This document shows positions 16,976 through 25,694 of a stretch of DNA of 64,000 nucleotides, one piece after another. The notes beneath the pieces are model-generated. The model was not told the origin of the DNA and ran no database searches. It worked only from the letters and a program-made list of their open reading frames with translations. Source of the stretch: Streptomyces rishiriensis (lineage in GTDB: Bacteria > Actinomycetota > Actinomycetes > Streptomycetales > Streptomycetaceae); NCBI RefSeq assembly GCF_030815485.1, contig NZ_JAUSWV010000002.1:7316001-7380000 (forward strand), given 5' to 3'. Numbering within the stretch: position 1 is the stretch's first letter; every line of letters begins with the position of its first letter. Position numbers and translations under genes: made by a program.

Positions 16976-18127
16976 GTGCGAGTGGGACTGCTGACCCGGG
17001 AGTATCCCCCGGACGTGTACGGCGGCGCGGGCGTCCATGTGGAGTTCCTGGCCCGCGAGTTGAGGCGGCTGGTCGATCTCGACGTGCACTGCTGGGGCGA
17101 GGGCCGCACCGAGGGGGTCCGGCGGCACCGCCCCTGGCCGGCGCTGGACGGCGCCAACGACGCGCTGCGCACCTTCTCCGTGGATCTCGCCATGGCGGCC
17201 GCCCTCGAAGGCCGCGAGCTCGTCCACTCCCACACCTGGTACGCCAACCTCGCAGGCCACCTCGCCAAGGAGCTGTACGGCGTCCCGCACGTGGTGACCG
17301 CGCACTCGCTGGAGCCCCTGCGGCCCTGGAAGGCCGAGCAACTCGGCGGCGGCTACGCCCTGTCGGGCTGGGCCGAGCGGACCGCGGTGGAGGCGGCCGA
17401 CGCGGTGATAGCCGTCTCGGGCGCGATGCGCGACGACATCCTCGCCTGTTACCCGGCGCTCGCCCCGGAGCGGGTCCACATCGTCCACAACGGCATCGAC
17501 ACCGCCCTCTACCGTCCCGACCGCGGCACCGACGCCCTCGCCCGCGTCGGCATCGACCCGGACCGCCCGTTCGTGCTGTTCGTCGGCCGCATCACCCGGC
17601 AGAAGGGCGTGCCCCATCTGCTGCGCGCCGTCCGGGACATCGACCCCGCGGCTCAGGTCGTGCTGTGCGCGGGAGCGCCGGACACCCCGGAGATCGACCG
17701 GGAGTTCCGCGACCTCTTCGCGGAGCTGAGCCGCGCCCGTGACGGCGTGCACTGGATCCCGAAGATGCTGCCGCGCCCCGAGGTGATCCAACTCCTCACG
17801 CACGCGGCCGTGTTCGTCTGCCCTTCGGTGTACGAACCGCTCGGCATCGTCAATCTGGAGGCGATGGCCTGCGGCACTCCCGTGGTGGCCTCCCGGGTCG
17901 GCGGGATCCCGGAGGTCGTCGAGGACGGGGTGACCGGGACGCTCGTGGAGGTGGACGACGATTTCGAGGCGGGACTCGCCCGGGCGCTGGACGCGGTCCT
18001 CGGCGATCCGGCGGCCGGCCGCCGGATGGGCGAGGCCGGGCGGACGCGGGCGACGGAGGACTTCGGCTGGGAAGCGGTGGCCCGGCGGACGGTCCGGCTG
18101 TACGAGGAGATCGTCAAACAGGCTTAG
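16976..18127 (+). CDS. glgA: GT4 glycogen synthase / alpha-maltose-1-phosphate synthase
   Basis: Cytosolic glycosyltransferase of 383 residues using ADP-glucose (or UDP-glucose) for alpha-glucan synthesis. It belongs to the short actinobacterial GT4 type whose mycobacterial member (GlgM, often annotated GlgA) makes maltose 1-phosphate for the GlgE route. Signatures: RVGLLTREYPPDVYGGAGVHV at the acceptor side, HSHTWYANLAG, VHNGIDT, FVGRITRQKG, and the nucleotide-sugar EX7E block EPLGIVNLEAMACGTPVVAS. GTG 16976 follows a GGGGGG stretch. The gene lies 51 bp upstream of glgC on the same strand, consistent with an operon making and using ADP-glucose. Which of GlgA or GlgM chemistry applies cannot be decided by reading. 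Confidence 0.9.
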   Translation: MRVGLLTREYPPDVYGGAGVHVEFLARELRRLVDLDVHCWGEGRTEGVRRHRPWPALDGANDALRTFSVDLAMAAALEGRELVHSHTWYANLAGHLAKELYGVPHVVTAHSLEPLRPWKAEQLGGGYALSGWAERTAVEAADAVIAVSGAMRDDILACYPALAPERVHIVHNGIDTALYRPDRGTDALARVGIDPDRPFVLFVGRITRQKGVPHLLRAVRDIDPAAQVVLCAGAPDTPEIDREFRDLFAELSRARDGVHWIPKMLPRPEVIQLLTHAAVFVCPSVYEPLGIVNLEAMACGTPVVASRVGGIPEVVEDGVTGTLVEVDDDFEAGLARALDAVLGDPAAGRRMGEAGRTRATEDFGWEAVARRTVRLYEEIVKQA

Positions 18128-18178
18128 TTCCCCCGGTCGGGGGCAACCATGGTTTCAACCAGGGTGAGGGGAGCGGCC

Positions 18179-19399
18179 ATGCGTCGTGGTGGGCCATCGG
18201 TGCTCGGGATCGTGCTGGCGGGCGGTGAGGGCAAGCGTCTGATGCCCCTCACGGCCGACCGCGCCAAACCGGCGGTCACCTTCGGAGGCACGTACCGGCT
18301 GGTCGACTTCGTGCTGTCCAACCTGGTCAACGCGGACGTCCTGCGCATCTGTGTGCTGACGCAGTACAAGTCGCACTCGCTGGACCGGCACATCACCACC
18401 ACCTGGCGGATGTCGAGCCTGCTCGGCAACTACGTCACCCCGGTCCCGGCCCAGCAGCGGCTCGGCCCGCGCTGGTACCTCGGCAGCGCCGACGCCATCC
18501 TCCAGTCGCTGAACCTCGTCCACGACGAGCAGCCCGAGTACGTGGCCGTGTTCGGCGCCGACCACGTCTACCGCATGGACCCGCGCCAGATGCTCACCCA
18601 GCACATCGACAGCGGCGCGGGCGTGACCGTGGCGGGGATCCGGGTCCCGCGCAGCGAGTCCTCCTCCTTCGGAGTGATCACCCCTGGCTCGGACGGGCTG
18701 ACGGTCGAGCGCTTCCTGGAGAAGCCGGCCGACCCGCCCGGGCTCGCCGACGACCCGGAGTGCGTGTTCGCGTCGATGGGCAACTACCTCTTCACCACCA
18801 AGGCGCTCATAGAGGCGCTCCAGCGGGACGCCGAGGACGAGAACTCGGTCCACGACATGGGCGGCTCGATCCTGCCCCAGCTCACCGAGCGCGGCGAGGC
18901 CCGGCTGTACGACTTCCACGAGAACCACGTGCCCGGCGAGACCACCCGCGACCAGGGGTACTGGCGGGACGTCGGCACGCTCGACGCGTACTACGACGCC
19001 CATATGGACCTGATCGCCGAGCGCCCCGCCTTCAACCTGTACAACCGCAGCTGGCCGATCTACACCCACTCGGGCCAGCTCTCCCCGGCGCGTTTCAACG
19101 CGGGCGGCATCGCCGGTGAGTCGATCATCAGTTCGGGATGCCTGATCCGCGGGCAGGTCACCCGCTCGGTGCTGTCGCCCGGTGTGGTGGTCGACCCGGG
19201 AGCGGTCGTCCAGGGCTCGATCCTGCACGACAACGTGCACATCGGACGGGGTGCGGTGGTGCGCGGGGCGGTCCTCGACAAGAACGTGGAGGTCCCTCCG
19301 GGTGCGACCATCGGCGTGAACCCGGAGCGGGACGCGGAGCTGTACACGGTGTCGAAGGGCGGCGTGATAGCCCTGGGAAAGGGCCAGCGGGTGTCCTGA
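18179..19399 (+). CDS. glgC: Glucose-1-phosphate adenylyltransferase (ADP-glucose pyrophosphorylase)
   Basis: Makes ADP-glucose from glucose 1-phosphate and ATP, the committed step of bacterial glycogen synthesis. The 406-residue product has the nucleotidyltransferase signature VLAGGEGKRLMPLTADRAKPAV, the ADP-glucose motif YRLVDFVLSN, ATP-site sequence WYLGSADAI, GADHVYRMD and RDVGTLDAYYDAHMDL, and a C-terminal left-handed beta-helix of hexapeptide repeats (GAVVQGSILHDNVHIGRGAVV). ATG 18179 follows GGGGAG. It follows glgA closely; a short CCCCCGGTCGGGGG hairpin lies between the two and may tune downstream expression. Confidence 0.96.
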   Translation: MRRGGPSVLGIVLAGGEGKRLMPLTADRAKPAVTFGGTYRLVDFVLSNLVNADVLRICVLTQYKSHSLDRHITTTWRMSSLLGNYVTPVPAQQRLGPRWYLGSADAILQSLNLVHDEQPEYVAVFGADHVYRMDPRQMLTQHIDSGAGVTVAGIRVPRSESSSFGVITPGSDGLTVERFLEKPADPPGLADDPECVFASMGNYLFTTKALIEALQRDAEDENSVHDMGGSILPQLTERGEARLYDFHENHVPGETTRDQGYWRDVGTLDAYYDAHMDLIAERPAFNLYNRSWPIYTHSGQLSPARFNAGGIAGESIISSGCLIRGQVTRSVLSPGVVVDPGAVVQGSILHDNVHIGRGAVVRGAVLDKNVEVPPGATIGVNPERDAELYTVSKGGVIALGKGQRVS

Positions 19400-19503
19400 A
19401 CTTAATGCGCTGTTAACTGTGTGTAGCCTGATCGTACTTGACCGTAATCGCCCGGGCGCGCTTGACTGTTTGCCTCCACCCTGAGCCGACGCGAGGCAAG
19501 CCT

Positions 19504-20862
19504 GTGACTGCTGATGATCTGCTGGCCCCCCTCGACCTGGCGTTCTGGAACCTCGAGTCGGCCGAGCACCCCATGCACCTGGGAGCGCTCGGCGTCTTCA
19601 CGGCGCAGTCGCCCACCGCGGGCGCCCACGCCGCCGACCTGCTCGCGGCCCGTGCCGCGGGCGTCCCCGGACTGCGCATGCGGATCCGCGACGTGTGGCG
19701 GCCCTTCGACCGCTCGGAACCGTTCGACCTGCGCCGGTCGCTCGCCTTCGGCGGCGCGACCCGGGAGGCGGACCCGGACTTCGACCCCCTCCACCACGTC
19801 ACGCTGCACGCGCCCGCCGCCGACTTCCAGGCCGAGGCCGGGCGGCTCATGGAACGCCCTCTGGAGCGCGGCCGCCCGCCCTGGGAGGCGCACGTCCTGC
19901 CGCACCGGGACGGCGCCCGCTTCGCCGTGCTCTTCAAGTTCCACCACGCCCTCGCCGACGGTCTGCGCGCGCTGACCCTGGCCGCGGCGATCCTCGACCC
20001 CATGGACCTGCCCGCCCCCCGGCCCCGCCCCGCCGAACCGGCCCGCGGAGTCCTTCCCGACGTGCGCAGACTGCCCGGCCTGCTGCGCGGAGCCGTCAGC
20101 GACGTGGGCCGGGCCCTCGACATCGGCGCCTCCGTCGCCGTGCACACCCTGGGCATGTGCCCCACCCCCGCCCTGACCGCCGCGCCCACCGGCACCCGCC
20201 GCACGGCCGGCGTCGTCATCGACCTCGACGACGTGCACCGGATCCGCAAGGTCGCCGGCGGCACCGTCAACGACGTGCTGATCGCGGTCGTCGCCGGGGC
20301 CCTGCGCCGCTGGCTCGACGAACGCGGCGACGGCAGCGAGGGCGTCGTGCCGCGCGCGCTCATCCCCGTCTCCAAGCGCCGCCCGCGCACCGCCCATCCC
20401 CAGGGCAACCGGCTCTCCGGGTACCTGATGCGGCTGCCCGTGGACGACCCGGACCCGCTGCGCCGCCTCGACACGGTCCGCACCGCCATGGACCGCAACA
20501 AGGACGCGGGCCCCGGCCGGGGCGCCGGCGCCGTCGCCCTGCTCGCCGACCACGTCCCGGCCCTCGGCCACCGCCTCGGCGGCCCGCTGGTCGGGCATGC
20601 CGCCCGGCTCTGGTTCGACATCCTCGTCACCAGCGTGCCCCTGCCCAGCTTCGGCCTGAAGCTCGGCGGGAACCCGGTGACCGAGGTCTTCCCGTACGCC
20701 CCGCTGGCCCGCGGCCAGGCCCTCGCGGTCGCCGTCTCCACCTACCGCGGCCGGATCCACTACGGGCTCGTCGCCGACGCCGAGGCGGTCCCCGACCTGG
20801 ACCGGTTCGCCCGCGCGCTGACCGCCGAGGTGGAGACGCTCATCACTGCCTGCGGCTCTTGA
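19504..20862 (+). CDS. Wax ester synthase / diacylglycerol acyltransferase (WS/DGAT)
   Basis: Acyl-CoA-dependent acyltransferase that makes triacylglycerol or wax esters in the cytosol or at the membrane. The 452-residue protein has the active-site motif HHALADG (HHxxxDG) in FKFHHALADGLRAL, the entry motif LDLAFWNLESAEHPMHLGAL, and C-terminal NDVLIAVVAGALRRWL, with a VTSVPLPSF stretch in place of the common V-S-N-V-P-G-P. This corresponds to the S. coelicolor storage-lipid gene SCO0958 as remembered. GTG 19504 is the start that begins directly at the conserved N-terminus. It follows glgC after 104 bp, so carbon-storage genes for glycogen and lipid lie side by side. Confidence 0.88.
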   Translation: MTADDLLAPLDLAFWNLESAEHPMHLGALGVFTAQSPTAGAHAADLLAARAAGVPGLRMRIRDVWRPFDRSEPFDLRRSLAFGGATREADPDFDPLHHVTLHAPAADFQAEAGRLMERPLERGRPPWEAHVLPHRDGARFAVLFKFHHALADGLRALTLAAAILDPMDLPAPRPRPAEPARGVLPDVRRLPGLLRGAVSDVGRALDIGASVAVHTLGMCPTPALTAAPTGTRRTAGVVIDLDDVHRIRKVAGGTVNDVLIAVVAGALRRWLDERGDGSEGVVPRALIPVSKRRPRTAHPQGNRLSGYLMRLPVDDPDPLRRLDTVRTAMDRNKDAGPGRGAGAVALLADHVPALGHRLGGPLVGHAARLWFDILVTSVPLPSFGLKLGGNPVTEVFPYAPLARGQALAVAVSTYRGRIHYGLVADAEAVPDLDRFARALTAEVETLITACGS

Positions 20863-20873
20863 CGGGAACGGGT

Positions 20874-20936
20874 TTGGAGGAGGGGCCCGGCGCTCCGTAA
20901 AATTCGTCCTTCGAGGGCGGACTCGGTCGGAGCGCC
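20874..20936 (+). promoter_or_regulatory. Promoter with inverted repeat around the -10 region, before the zinc-ribbon SDR
   Basis: TTGGAG (20874-20879) and TAAAAT (20898-20903) are 18 bp apart. The -10 is directly flanked by one arm of a perfect nine-base inverted repeat, GGCGCTCCG (20889-20897) and CGGAGCGCC (20928-20936). The layout suggests a repressor dyad spanning the start of transcription or a 5' mRNA hairpin, 30 bp before the coding start. Confidence 0.5.
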
Positions 20937-20965
20937 GCACGGGTGATCAGGGAAGCGGCAGCGCG

Positions 20966-22474
20966 ATGACGGTGACAGAGGACGGCTCGACGGCGATCAC
21001 GGAGGAGGTCGTGGACGAGGTCGTGTACGGGCCCGGTATCGACCCGGAGCGGCTCGCCGTCTGCCTCGCCGTGCTGGACGAACTCGACAAGCTGGACGTC
21101 GACCACCCCGACGCGATCGCCGTGCGCCGGGCCACCGCCGGCGTCTACCGCACCGTGAAGCAGCGCCGCCGCCAGGACCGCCGGGCCGCCAAGACCGCCC
21201 ACGACAAGGCGGTCACCGAGGCCACCGCGACCGGCTCCGCCCAGCGCATCGACGACGAGACCGAGGGCATCCTGCCGTCGTCGGGCACCGAGGAGGGCAG
21301 GATCGCCGGGATACTCCAGCGCCCGCGCTCCTGCTACACCTGCAAGACCCGGTACGTCGAGGTCGACTACTTCTACCACCAGCTCTGCCCGAGCTGCGCG
21401 GCCGAGAACCGCTCCCGCCGCGACGCCCGCGCCGACCTCACCGGCAAGCGCGCGCTGCTCACCGGCGGCCGCGCCAAGATCGGCATGTACATCGCGCTGC
21501 GGCTGCTGCGCGACGGCGCCCACACCACGATCACGACGCGCTTCCCGAAGGACGCCATCCGCCGCTTCAAGGCCATGGACGACTCGGGCGACTGGATGCA
21601 CCGCCTCGAGGTCGTCGGCATCGACCTGCGCGACCCTGCGCAGGCCGTGGCCCTCGCCGACCGGGTCGCCGAGGCGGGCCCGCTGGACATCCTCGTGAAC
21701 AACGCGACGCAGACCGTACGCCGTCTGCCCTCCGCCTACGCGGCCCTGGTGGGCGGTGAGAGCGCCCCGCTGCCGGCCGGTGAGCTGCCCGCCCACCACG
21801 TCATCGGCGCCTTCAACTCCGGCGCGGTCGACGGGCTCGCCACGCTGCCCCTCGGCACCGGCGGCCCGGACGCGCAGAAGGTCGCCGACCTCGCCCTGGT
21901 CGCGGGCAACGCCAGCATCGCCCGGCACCTCGACGGCACCGCCATCGACGCGGGCGGTCTGGTCCCCGACGTCGTCGACACCAACACCTGGGTGCAGACC
22001 ATCGAGCAGATCTCCCCGGTGGAGCTCCTCGAGACCCAGCTGTGCAACTACACGGCGCCCTTCATCCTGATCAGCAAGCTCCGCCCGGTCATGGCCGACG
22101 CCGCCAGGAAGGCGCCGAGCGGGCGCGCGTACGTCGTCAACGTCTCGGCGATGGAGGGTGTCTTCGGCCGCGGCTACAAGGGCGCCGGCCACCCGAACAC
22201 CAACGCCGCCAAGGCCGCGATGAACATGGTGACGCGGACGAGCGGCCAGGAGATGTTCCAGACCGACGGCATCCTCATGACCTCGGTCGACACCGGCTGG
22301 ATCACCGACGAGCGGCCGCACTACGACAAGCTGCGCCTCGCCGAGGAGGGCTTCCACGCCCCGCTCGACCTGGTCGACGGCGCGGCCCGCGTCTACGACC
22401 CGATCGTGCGCGGCGAGCAGGGCGAGGATCTGTACGGGGTGTTCCTGAAGGACTACGCGCCCGGCAAGTGGTAG
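20966..22474 (+). CDS. Short-chain dehydrogenase/reductase with N-terminal zinc-ribbon extension
   Basis: A 502-residue protein, about twice normal SDR length. Residues 1-150 are not SDR: an acidic start, a basic helix (VKQRRRQDRRAAKTAH), and a zinc-ribbon-like segment CYTCKTRYVEVDY...LCPSC. The Rossmann domain follows: KRALLTGGRAKIGMYIALRLL (a TGGxxKIG variant of TGxxxGxG), DILVNNATQ, a long inserted segment (about residues 250-360), VVNVSAMEG, and NTNAAKAAMNMVTRT, where the usual catalytic Tyr of YxxxK is replaced by Asn-Thr-Asn-Ala-Ala-Lys (the Lys is retained). ATG 20966 follows a GGGAAG site. Reaction unknown; the missing tyrosine makes ordinary SDR chemistry uncertain. Confidence 0.75.
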   Translation: MTVTEDGSTAITEEVVDEVVYGPGIDPERLAVCLAVLDELDKLDVDHPDAIAVRRATAGVYRTVKQRRRQDRRAAKTAHDKAVTEATATGSAQRIDDETEGILPSSGTEEGRIAGILQRPRSCYTCKTRYVEVDYFYHQLCPSCAAENRSRRDARADLTGKRALLTGGRAKIGMYIALRLLRDGAHTTITTRFPKDAIRRFKAMDDSGDWMHRLEVVGIDLRDPAQAVALADRVAEAGPLDILVNNATQTVRRLPSAYAALVGGESAPLPAGELPAHHVIGAFNSGAVDGLATLPLGTGGPDAQKVADLALVAGNASIARHLDGTAIDAGGLVPDVVDTNTWVQTIEQISPVELLETQLCNYTAPFILISKLRPVMADAARKAPSGRAYVVNVSAMEGVFGRGYKGAGHPNTNAAKAAMNMVTRTSGQEMFQTDGILMTSVDTGWITDERPHYDKLRLAEEGFHAPLDLVDGAARVYDPIVRGEQGEDLYGVFLKDYAPGKW

Positions 22475-22544
22475 GCAGTCCCGCGCCGGGAGGCCGGGTG
22501 ATCCGGTGGGCGGCGGGGGGTGGGCGTGCGGCTCCCCGCGCCGC

Positions 22545-23303
22545 TCAGGTGGCGGTGCGTGCCCGGCGCACCCGGGTGCCGCCGTCCACCAGCAGATCCG
22601 CCCCCGTGATCCACTTCGCCTCTTCGGAGCACAGCCAGAGCACCGCTCGGGCCACGTCCTCCGGTTCCCCGATCCTGCCCAGGGGCAGGGCCGCCGCCAG
22701 TTCCTCCTCTGCAGGCTCCCAGACGAACCGCGCCATCTCGGTGCGTACCAGGCCGGGGGAGACGGAGTTCACCCGCACCCGGGGGCCCAGTTCGCCCGCG
22801 AGCTGCCGGGTGAGGTGGAGCAGGGCCGCCTTGCTGGTGCCGTAGGCGCCGACGCCGGGGCCGACGTGTTCCGCGCCCTCCGTGCAGATGTTGACGACCA
22901 CGCCGCCGTGCTCCCGCATCCAGCCCTGCCAGGCGCACTGCACCAGCCGCAGCGGCGCCTCGACGTTCACCGTGAACGCCTTCCGCCAGACGCCCGGATC
23001 GGCCTCCACGAGCGGCCCGTGGGGCTGGTTGGTCGCCGCGTTGTTGACCAGCACGTCCAGCCGCCCGAACGTGTTCAGGCACAGCTCGGTGAGCTGCCGG
23101 GGATGCCCGGGGTCCCCGACGTCGCCGGCCAGTCCGACGCCGTCCAGCTCCGCGGCCGCGCGGCGTACCCGGTCCGGGTCCCGCGCGCTGACGCACACCC
23201 GCGCCCCGGCGTCGGCGAGCGCCCGCGCCACCGCCCAGCCGATCCCGCGCGTGGCCCCCGTGACGACGGCGGCCCTGCCCCGCAAACCGTACGACGACGT
23301 CAT
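22545..23303 (-). CDS. SDR-family oxidoreductase
   Basis: Classical 252-residue NAD(P)-dependent SDR. Cofactor motif TGATRGIGWAVARAL near residue 16, VLVNNAAT at about residue 88, the catalytic serine region ICTEGAEHVGPG, catalytic YGTSK (Tyr and Lys present), SPGLVRTEM, and a C-terminal GADLLVDGGTRV. The ARDPDR after beta-strand 2 suggests NADP preference. The gene ends convergently 70 bp from the zinc-ribbon SDR. A possible small gene lies 25 bp upstream on the same strand. Substrate unknown. Confidence 0.88.
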   Translation of the reverse strand: MTSSYGLRGRAAVVTGATRGIGWAVARALADAGARVCVSARDPDRVRRAAAELDGVGLAGDVGDPGHPRQLTELCLNTFGRLDVLVNNAATNQPHGPLVEADPGVWRKAFTVNVEAPLRLVQCAWQGWMREHGGVVVNICTEGAEHVGPGVGAYGTSKAALLHLTRQLAGELGPRVRVNSVSPGLVRTEMARFVWEPAEEELAAALPLGRIGEPEDVARAVLWLCSEEAKWITGADLLVDGGTRVRRARTAT

Positions 23304-23328
23304 CGGCGTACCGTCTCATGACGGACCG

Positions 23329-23613
23329 TCAATCGACAGCCCCGAGCGGCGAGTTCCCTGCCGCCACCGGCTCCGGCACCGTGCGCCGGTTCTCCGGCAC
23401 GCCCGCGTCGGACCCCGCCGCCCGGCCGTCCTCGCCCGCCTGGCGCAGGCGGAACGGAGCGTCGGCGGCGGTGCGCCCCTGCCAGGGGTGCGAGGGAGCG
23501 CGGCGGGCCACCCGGACGCCGGGCAGGGGCCGTACGGCGTCGGCGGCCCGGTCCGGCCGGCCGGAGGCGTCGGTGGGGCACGGCAGGTGGCCGATGGGGT
23601 GGGCGAACGGCAT
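23329..23613 (-). CDS. Possible 94-residue protein upstream of the SDR gene
   Basis: An ATG at 23613 opens a frame with very high third-position GC, ending 25 bp before the SDR start on the same strand, as in an operon. The product begins MPFAHPIGHLPCPTDASGR and is rich in Pro, Arg and Ala, with no domain or signal recognised. There is no clear ribosome site, and an overlapping plus-strand frame (23318-23617) also shows high third-position GC but a less protein-like, Arg-rich translation. Existence is therefore doubtful. Confidence 0.35.
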   Translation of the reverse strand: MPFAHPIGHLPCPTDASGRPDRAADAVRPLPGVRVARRAPSHPWQGRTAADAPFRLRQAGEDGRAAGSDAGVPENRRTVPEPVAAGNSPLGAVD

Positions 23614-24021
23614 GTGAACCACGCGACGAACTCGTGGGCGAATGTGCGGCTTCCCCAGGGCGCCACGCGCGGCCGCATCCCCCGGACGGGTGAACCCAGA
23701 AGGTTCATCAGGGTGCAAAAAGGTTCAATTCACCTGCGGCGATATACGGGTGACTTGCCATGGTTACCCCAAATTTTCAGCCCTATCGAGCGGCGGGCCG
23801 CTCATTTGGTTAATGTGTAGCGGACGGACAGCAGTACGGAGTGCCACCCACACCCACGGTCCGTCATGGGACAGGCCGCTTCACAACGGCTCGCCCTCCA
23901 AGAAGTTGCCGGCGCCACCGCGTCCTCGACCGACTTGAGCCAGCCCCGAGGGAGCGTCAGGCGCCGGACCGCAGACTGGCCGGCACGCCCCGAGGGTGAC
24001 CCGACACATAAGGAGTGCGCG
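23614..24021. other. AT-richer intergenic region before a small peptide gene
   Basis: From about 23700 to 23840 the GC content drops clearly below its surroundings (CAAAAAGGTTCAATTCACC, CCAAATTTTCAG, TTTGGTTAATGTG), the usual sign of a promoter region in Streptomyces. No promoter pair with good spacing was found. Downstream, 23866-24021 is open in frame with the small gene but has no ribosome site, so is read as leader. Confidence 0.4.
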
Positions 24022-24195
24022 GTGACACCGGAGAAGACGAATCGCGAGCAACGCCCCAAGGAACGCCCGGAGCGGGCCGGCCGCCGGCCAGGCGAGATCG
24101 GCAGCCTCGACGTGTGGGCCCGCTCCGCCCCCATCCGCCTGGCGGGCTACGAGGACGACCTCGCCGAGCCCCACATCCTGCCCAGCGTGGACTGA
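24022..24195 (+). CDS. 57-residue peptide of unknown function with precursor-like layout
   Basis: GTG 24022 follows AAGGAG at 24010-24015 with six-base spacing, an excellent initiation site too short for most gene callers. The product splits into a highly charged basic first half (MTPEKTNREQRPKERPERAG) and a second half that is hydrophobic then acidic (SLDVWARSAPIRLAGYEDD, ending PHILPSVD). A charged leader followed by a distinct short C-terminal core is the layout of ribosomally made peptide precursors, but no modifying enzyme (LanM, YcaO, ATP-grasp, radical SAM) is near. It has no cysteine. It could equally be a small regulatory protein. A long AT-richer leader precedes it. Confidence 0.6.
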   Translation: MTPEKTNREQRPKERPERAGRRPGEIGSLDVWARSAPIRLAGYEDDLAEPHILPSVD

Positions 24196-24260
24196 CCCCG
24201 CTCGCGGTCGCCCGGCCTGGTTGTGCGCCCCGCACGTCCACGCCGGGCCGGCTTCTCCGC

Positions 24261-25604
24261 TCAGTCGAGCGGAGCCGTCCGTCGCCACGGACGCAGGCTC
24301 TCCAACTGTTCGGCCAGCCGCAGCAGTTCGCCCTCCCGCCCGGGCAGGCTCACCAACTGCACCGCGGTGGGAGCACCGGACGGCAGCGTGCCGAAGGGGA
24401 CCGCCATGGCGGGCCAGCCGGTCAGGTTCCACGGCGGCGTCAGCGGCGAGTAGTTCGTGTTCACCAGGACGTTGCGCAGCCAGCTCCGCTCGTGCCACGG
24501 CGCCGACTTCGGTGACCGTCGTGCCAGCGCCGGCGTGAGCAGCACGTCGTACTCCGCGAAGAACGGCTCGAGGCGCCGACGCAGGACCTCCCGCGCCGAG
24601 CCGCCGCGCACCCCGGACAGGAAGCGCCGGCCGACGGCCGCGTGCACCCGGGTGCGCCGGGTCAGCAGCCGCCGGTCCAGGCCCGAGGCGTCCACGGCCG
24701 TGCCCGCCGTCCAGTGCGCGAGCGAGGTGACGCCCAGCGACAGCGGATAGGGCGGCTCGGCCCGCTCCACGTGGTGCCCCGCCCGGACCAGCACCCCGGC
24801 CGCGTCCCGCGCGGCGCCCGTGTACGGCCTGCTCACCGTGACCCCGGCCAGCGGGCTGCGCACCGAGACGGCGATCTTCAGCGCGCCGGGGTCCCCGGCC
24901 GCCACGGCGTCGGTGCCCGCGAGGACCGACAGCATCAGCCGCGCGTCCTCGACCGTCGTCGCCAGCGGACCGTTCTCCGACATCCCGAACCAGTCGCCCT
25001 CGCCGATCCCGGCCGGCACCACCCCGTGGCCCGGCTTGATGGTGACCAGACCGCAGTTGGCCGCCGGAATACGCAGCGAGCCCATGCCGTCGTTGCCGAG
25101 GGCGATCGGCACCAGGCCCGCGGCGACCGCGGCCGCGCTGCCGCCCGACGAGCCGCCCGCCGTGCGGGTGGTGTCCCAGGGATTGCGGGCGGTGCCGTGC
25201 ACGCCCTCCGTGGTGCCGAAGACGCACAGCTCGGGCACGTTGGTCAGACCCACGACCACCGCGCCGGCCGCCCGCAGCCGGGCCACCGTGACGTGGTCGG
25301 CCCCGGCCGGGGTGTCCGCTGTCGCGGCCGAGCCGACCCGGGTCGACTCGCCCCGCACACCCAGGTTGTCCTTGACCGCCACCGGAACCCCGGCGAGGGG
25401 CAGCCCGTCCAGGTCGCCCCGGGCGGCCAGCGCGTCGGCTTCCGCCAGGGCCGCCTCGACGCGCACCGTGCGGAACGCTCCGATCCGGCCGTCCAGCCGT
25501 TCGATCCGCGCGAGATGCTCCGCCACCACCTCGCGCGGGGTGACCTCCTTGGCGCGTACGGCGGCGGCGATCTCGACGGCGGTCCGGCCGACCCAGCTGG
25601 TCAC
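24261..25604 (-). CDS. Amidase-signature-family hydrolase
   Basis: A 447-residue amidase of the GatA/AS superfamily. The Ser-cisSer-Lys triad is visible: Lys in GVPVAVKDNLG (about residue 78), the Gly/Ser-rich signature TAGGSSGGSAAAVAAGLVP with cis-Ser, and the nucleophile Ser in GNDGMGSLRIPA. That last block normally reads G-x-D-x-G-G-S; here Met replaces the first Gly before Gly-Ser. No Gat partner genes are present, so it is a stand-alone amidase, not the tRNA amidotransferase. The GTG start at 25604 follows GAGGGAG. It lies 90 bp downstream of the GntR gene on the same strand and may be co-regulated with it. Substrate unknown. Confidence 0.85.
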   Translation of the reverse strand: MTSWVGRTAVEIAAAVRAKEVTPREVVAEHLARIERLDGRIGAFRTVRVEAALAEADALAARGDLDGLPLAGVPVAVKDNLGVRGESTRVGSAATADTPAGADHVTVARLRAAGAVVVGLTNVPELCVFGTTEGVHGTARNPWDTTRTAGGSSGGSAAAVAAGLVPIALGNDGMGSLRIPAANCGLVTIKPGHGVVPAGIGEGDWFGMSENGPLATTVEDARLMLSVLAGTDAVAAGDPGALKIAVSVRSPLAGVTVSRPYTGAARDAAGVLVRAGHHVERAEPPYPLSLGVTSLAHWTAGTAVDASGLDRRLLTRRTRVHAAVGRRFLSGVRGGSAREVLRRRLEPFFAEYDVLLTPALARRSPKSAPWHERSWLRNVLVNTNYSPLTPPWNLTGWPAMAVPFGTLPSGAPTAVQLVSLPGREGELLRLAEQLESLRPWRRTAPLD

Positions 25605-25694
25605 AGGCAGCTCCCTCGGTGTGCGTGCACTACTGGTGAGTACGTAGGAGAACTCTGCCCCGCCGGAAGTCCCGCGTCGAGAGGCGGCCGCGAC

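Noticed and set aside
23318..23617. Plus-strand 99-residue frame
   Set aside because: Overlaps a minus-strand frame in better operon position; the translation is Arg/Ala/Ser-rich and no ribosome site is visible.
23866..24021. Upstream extension of the 57-residue peptide gene
   Set aside because: It is open in frame but its ATG has no ribosome site, whereas GTG 24022 has an ideal one.
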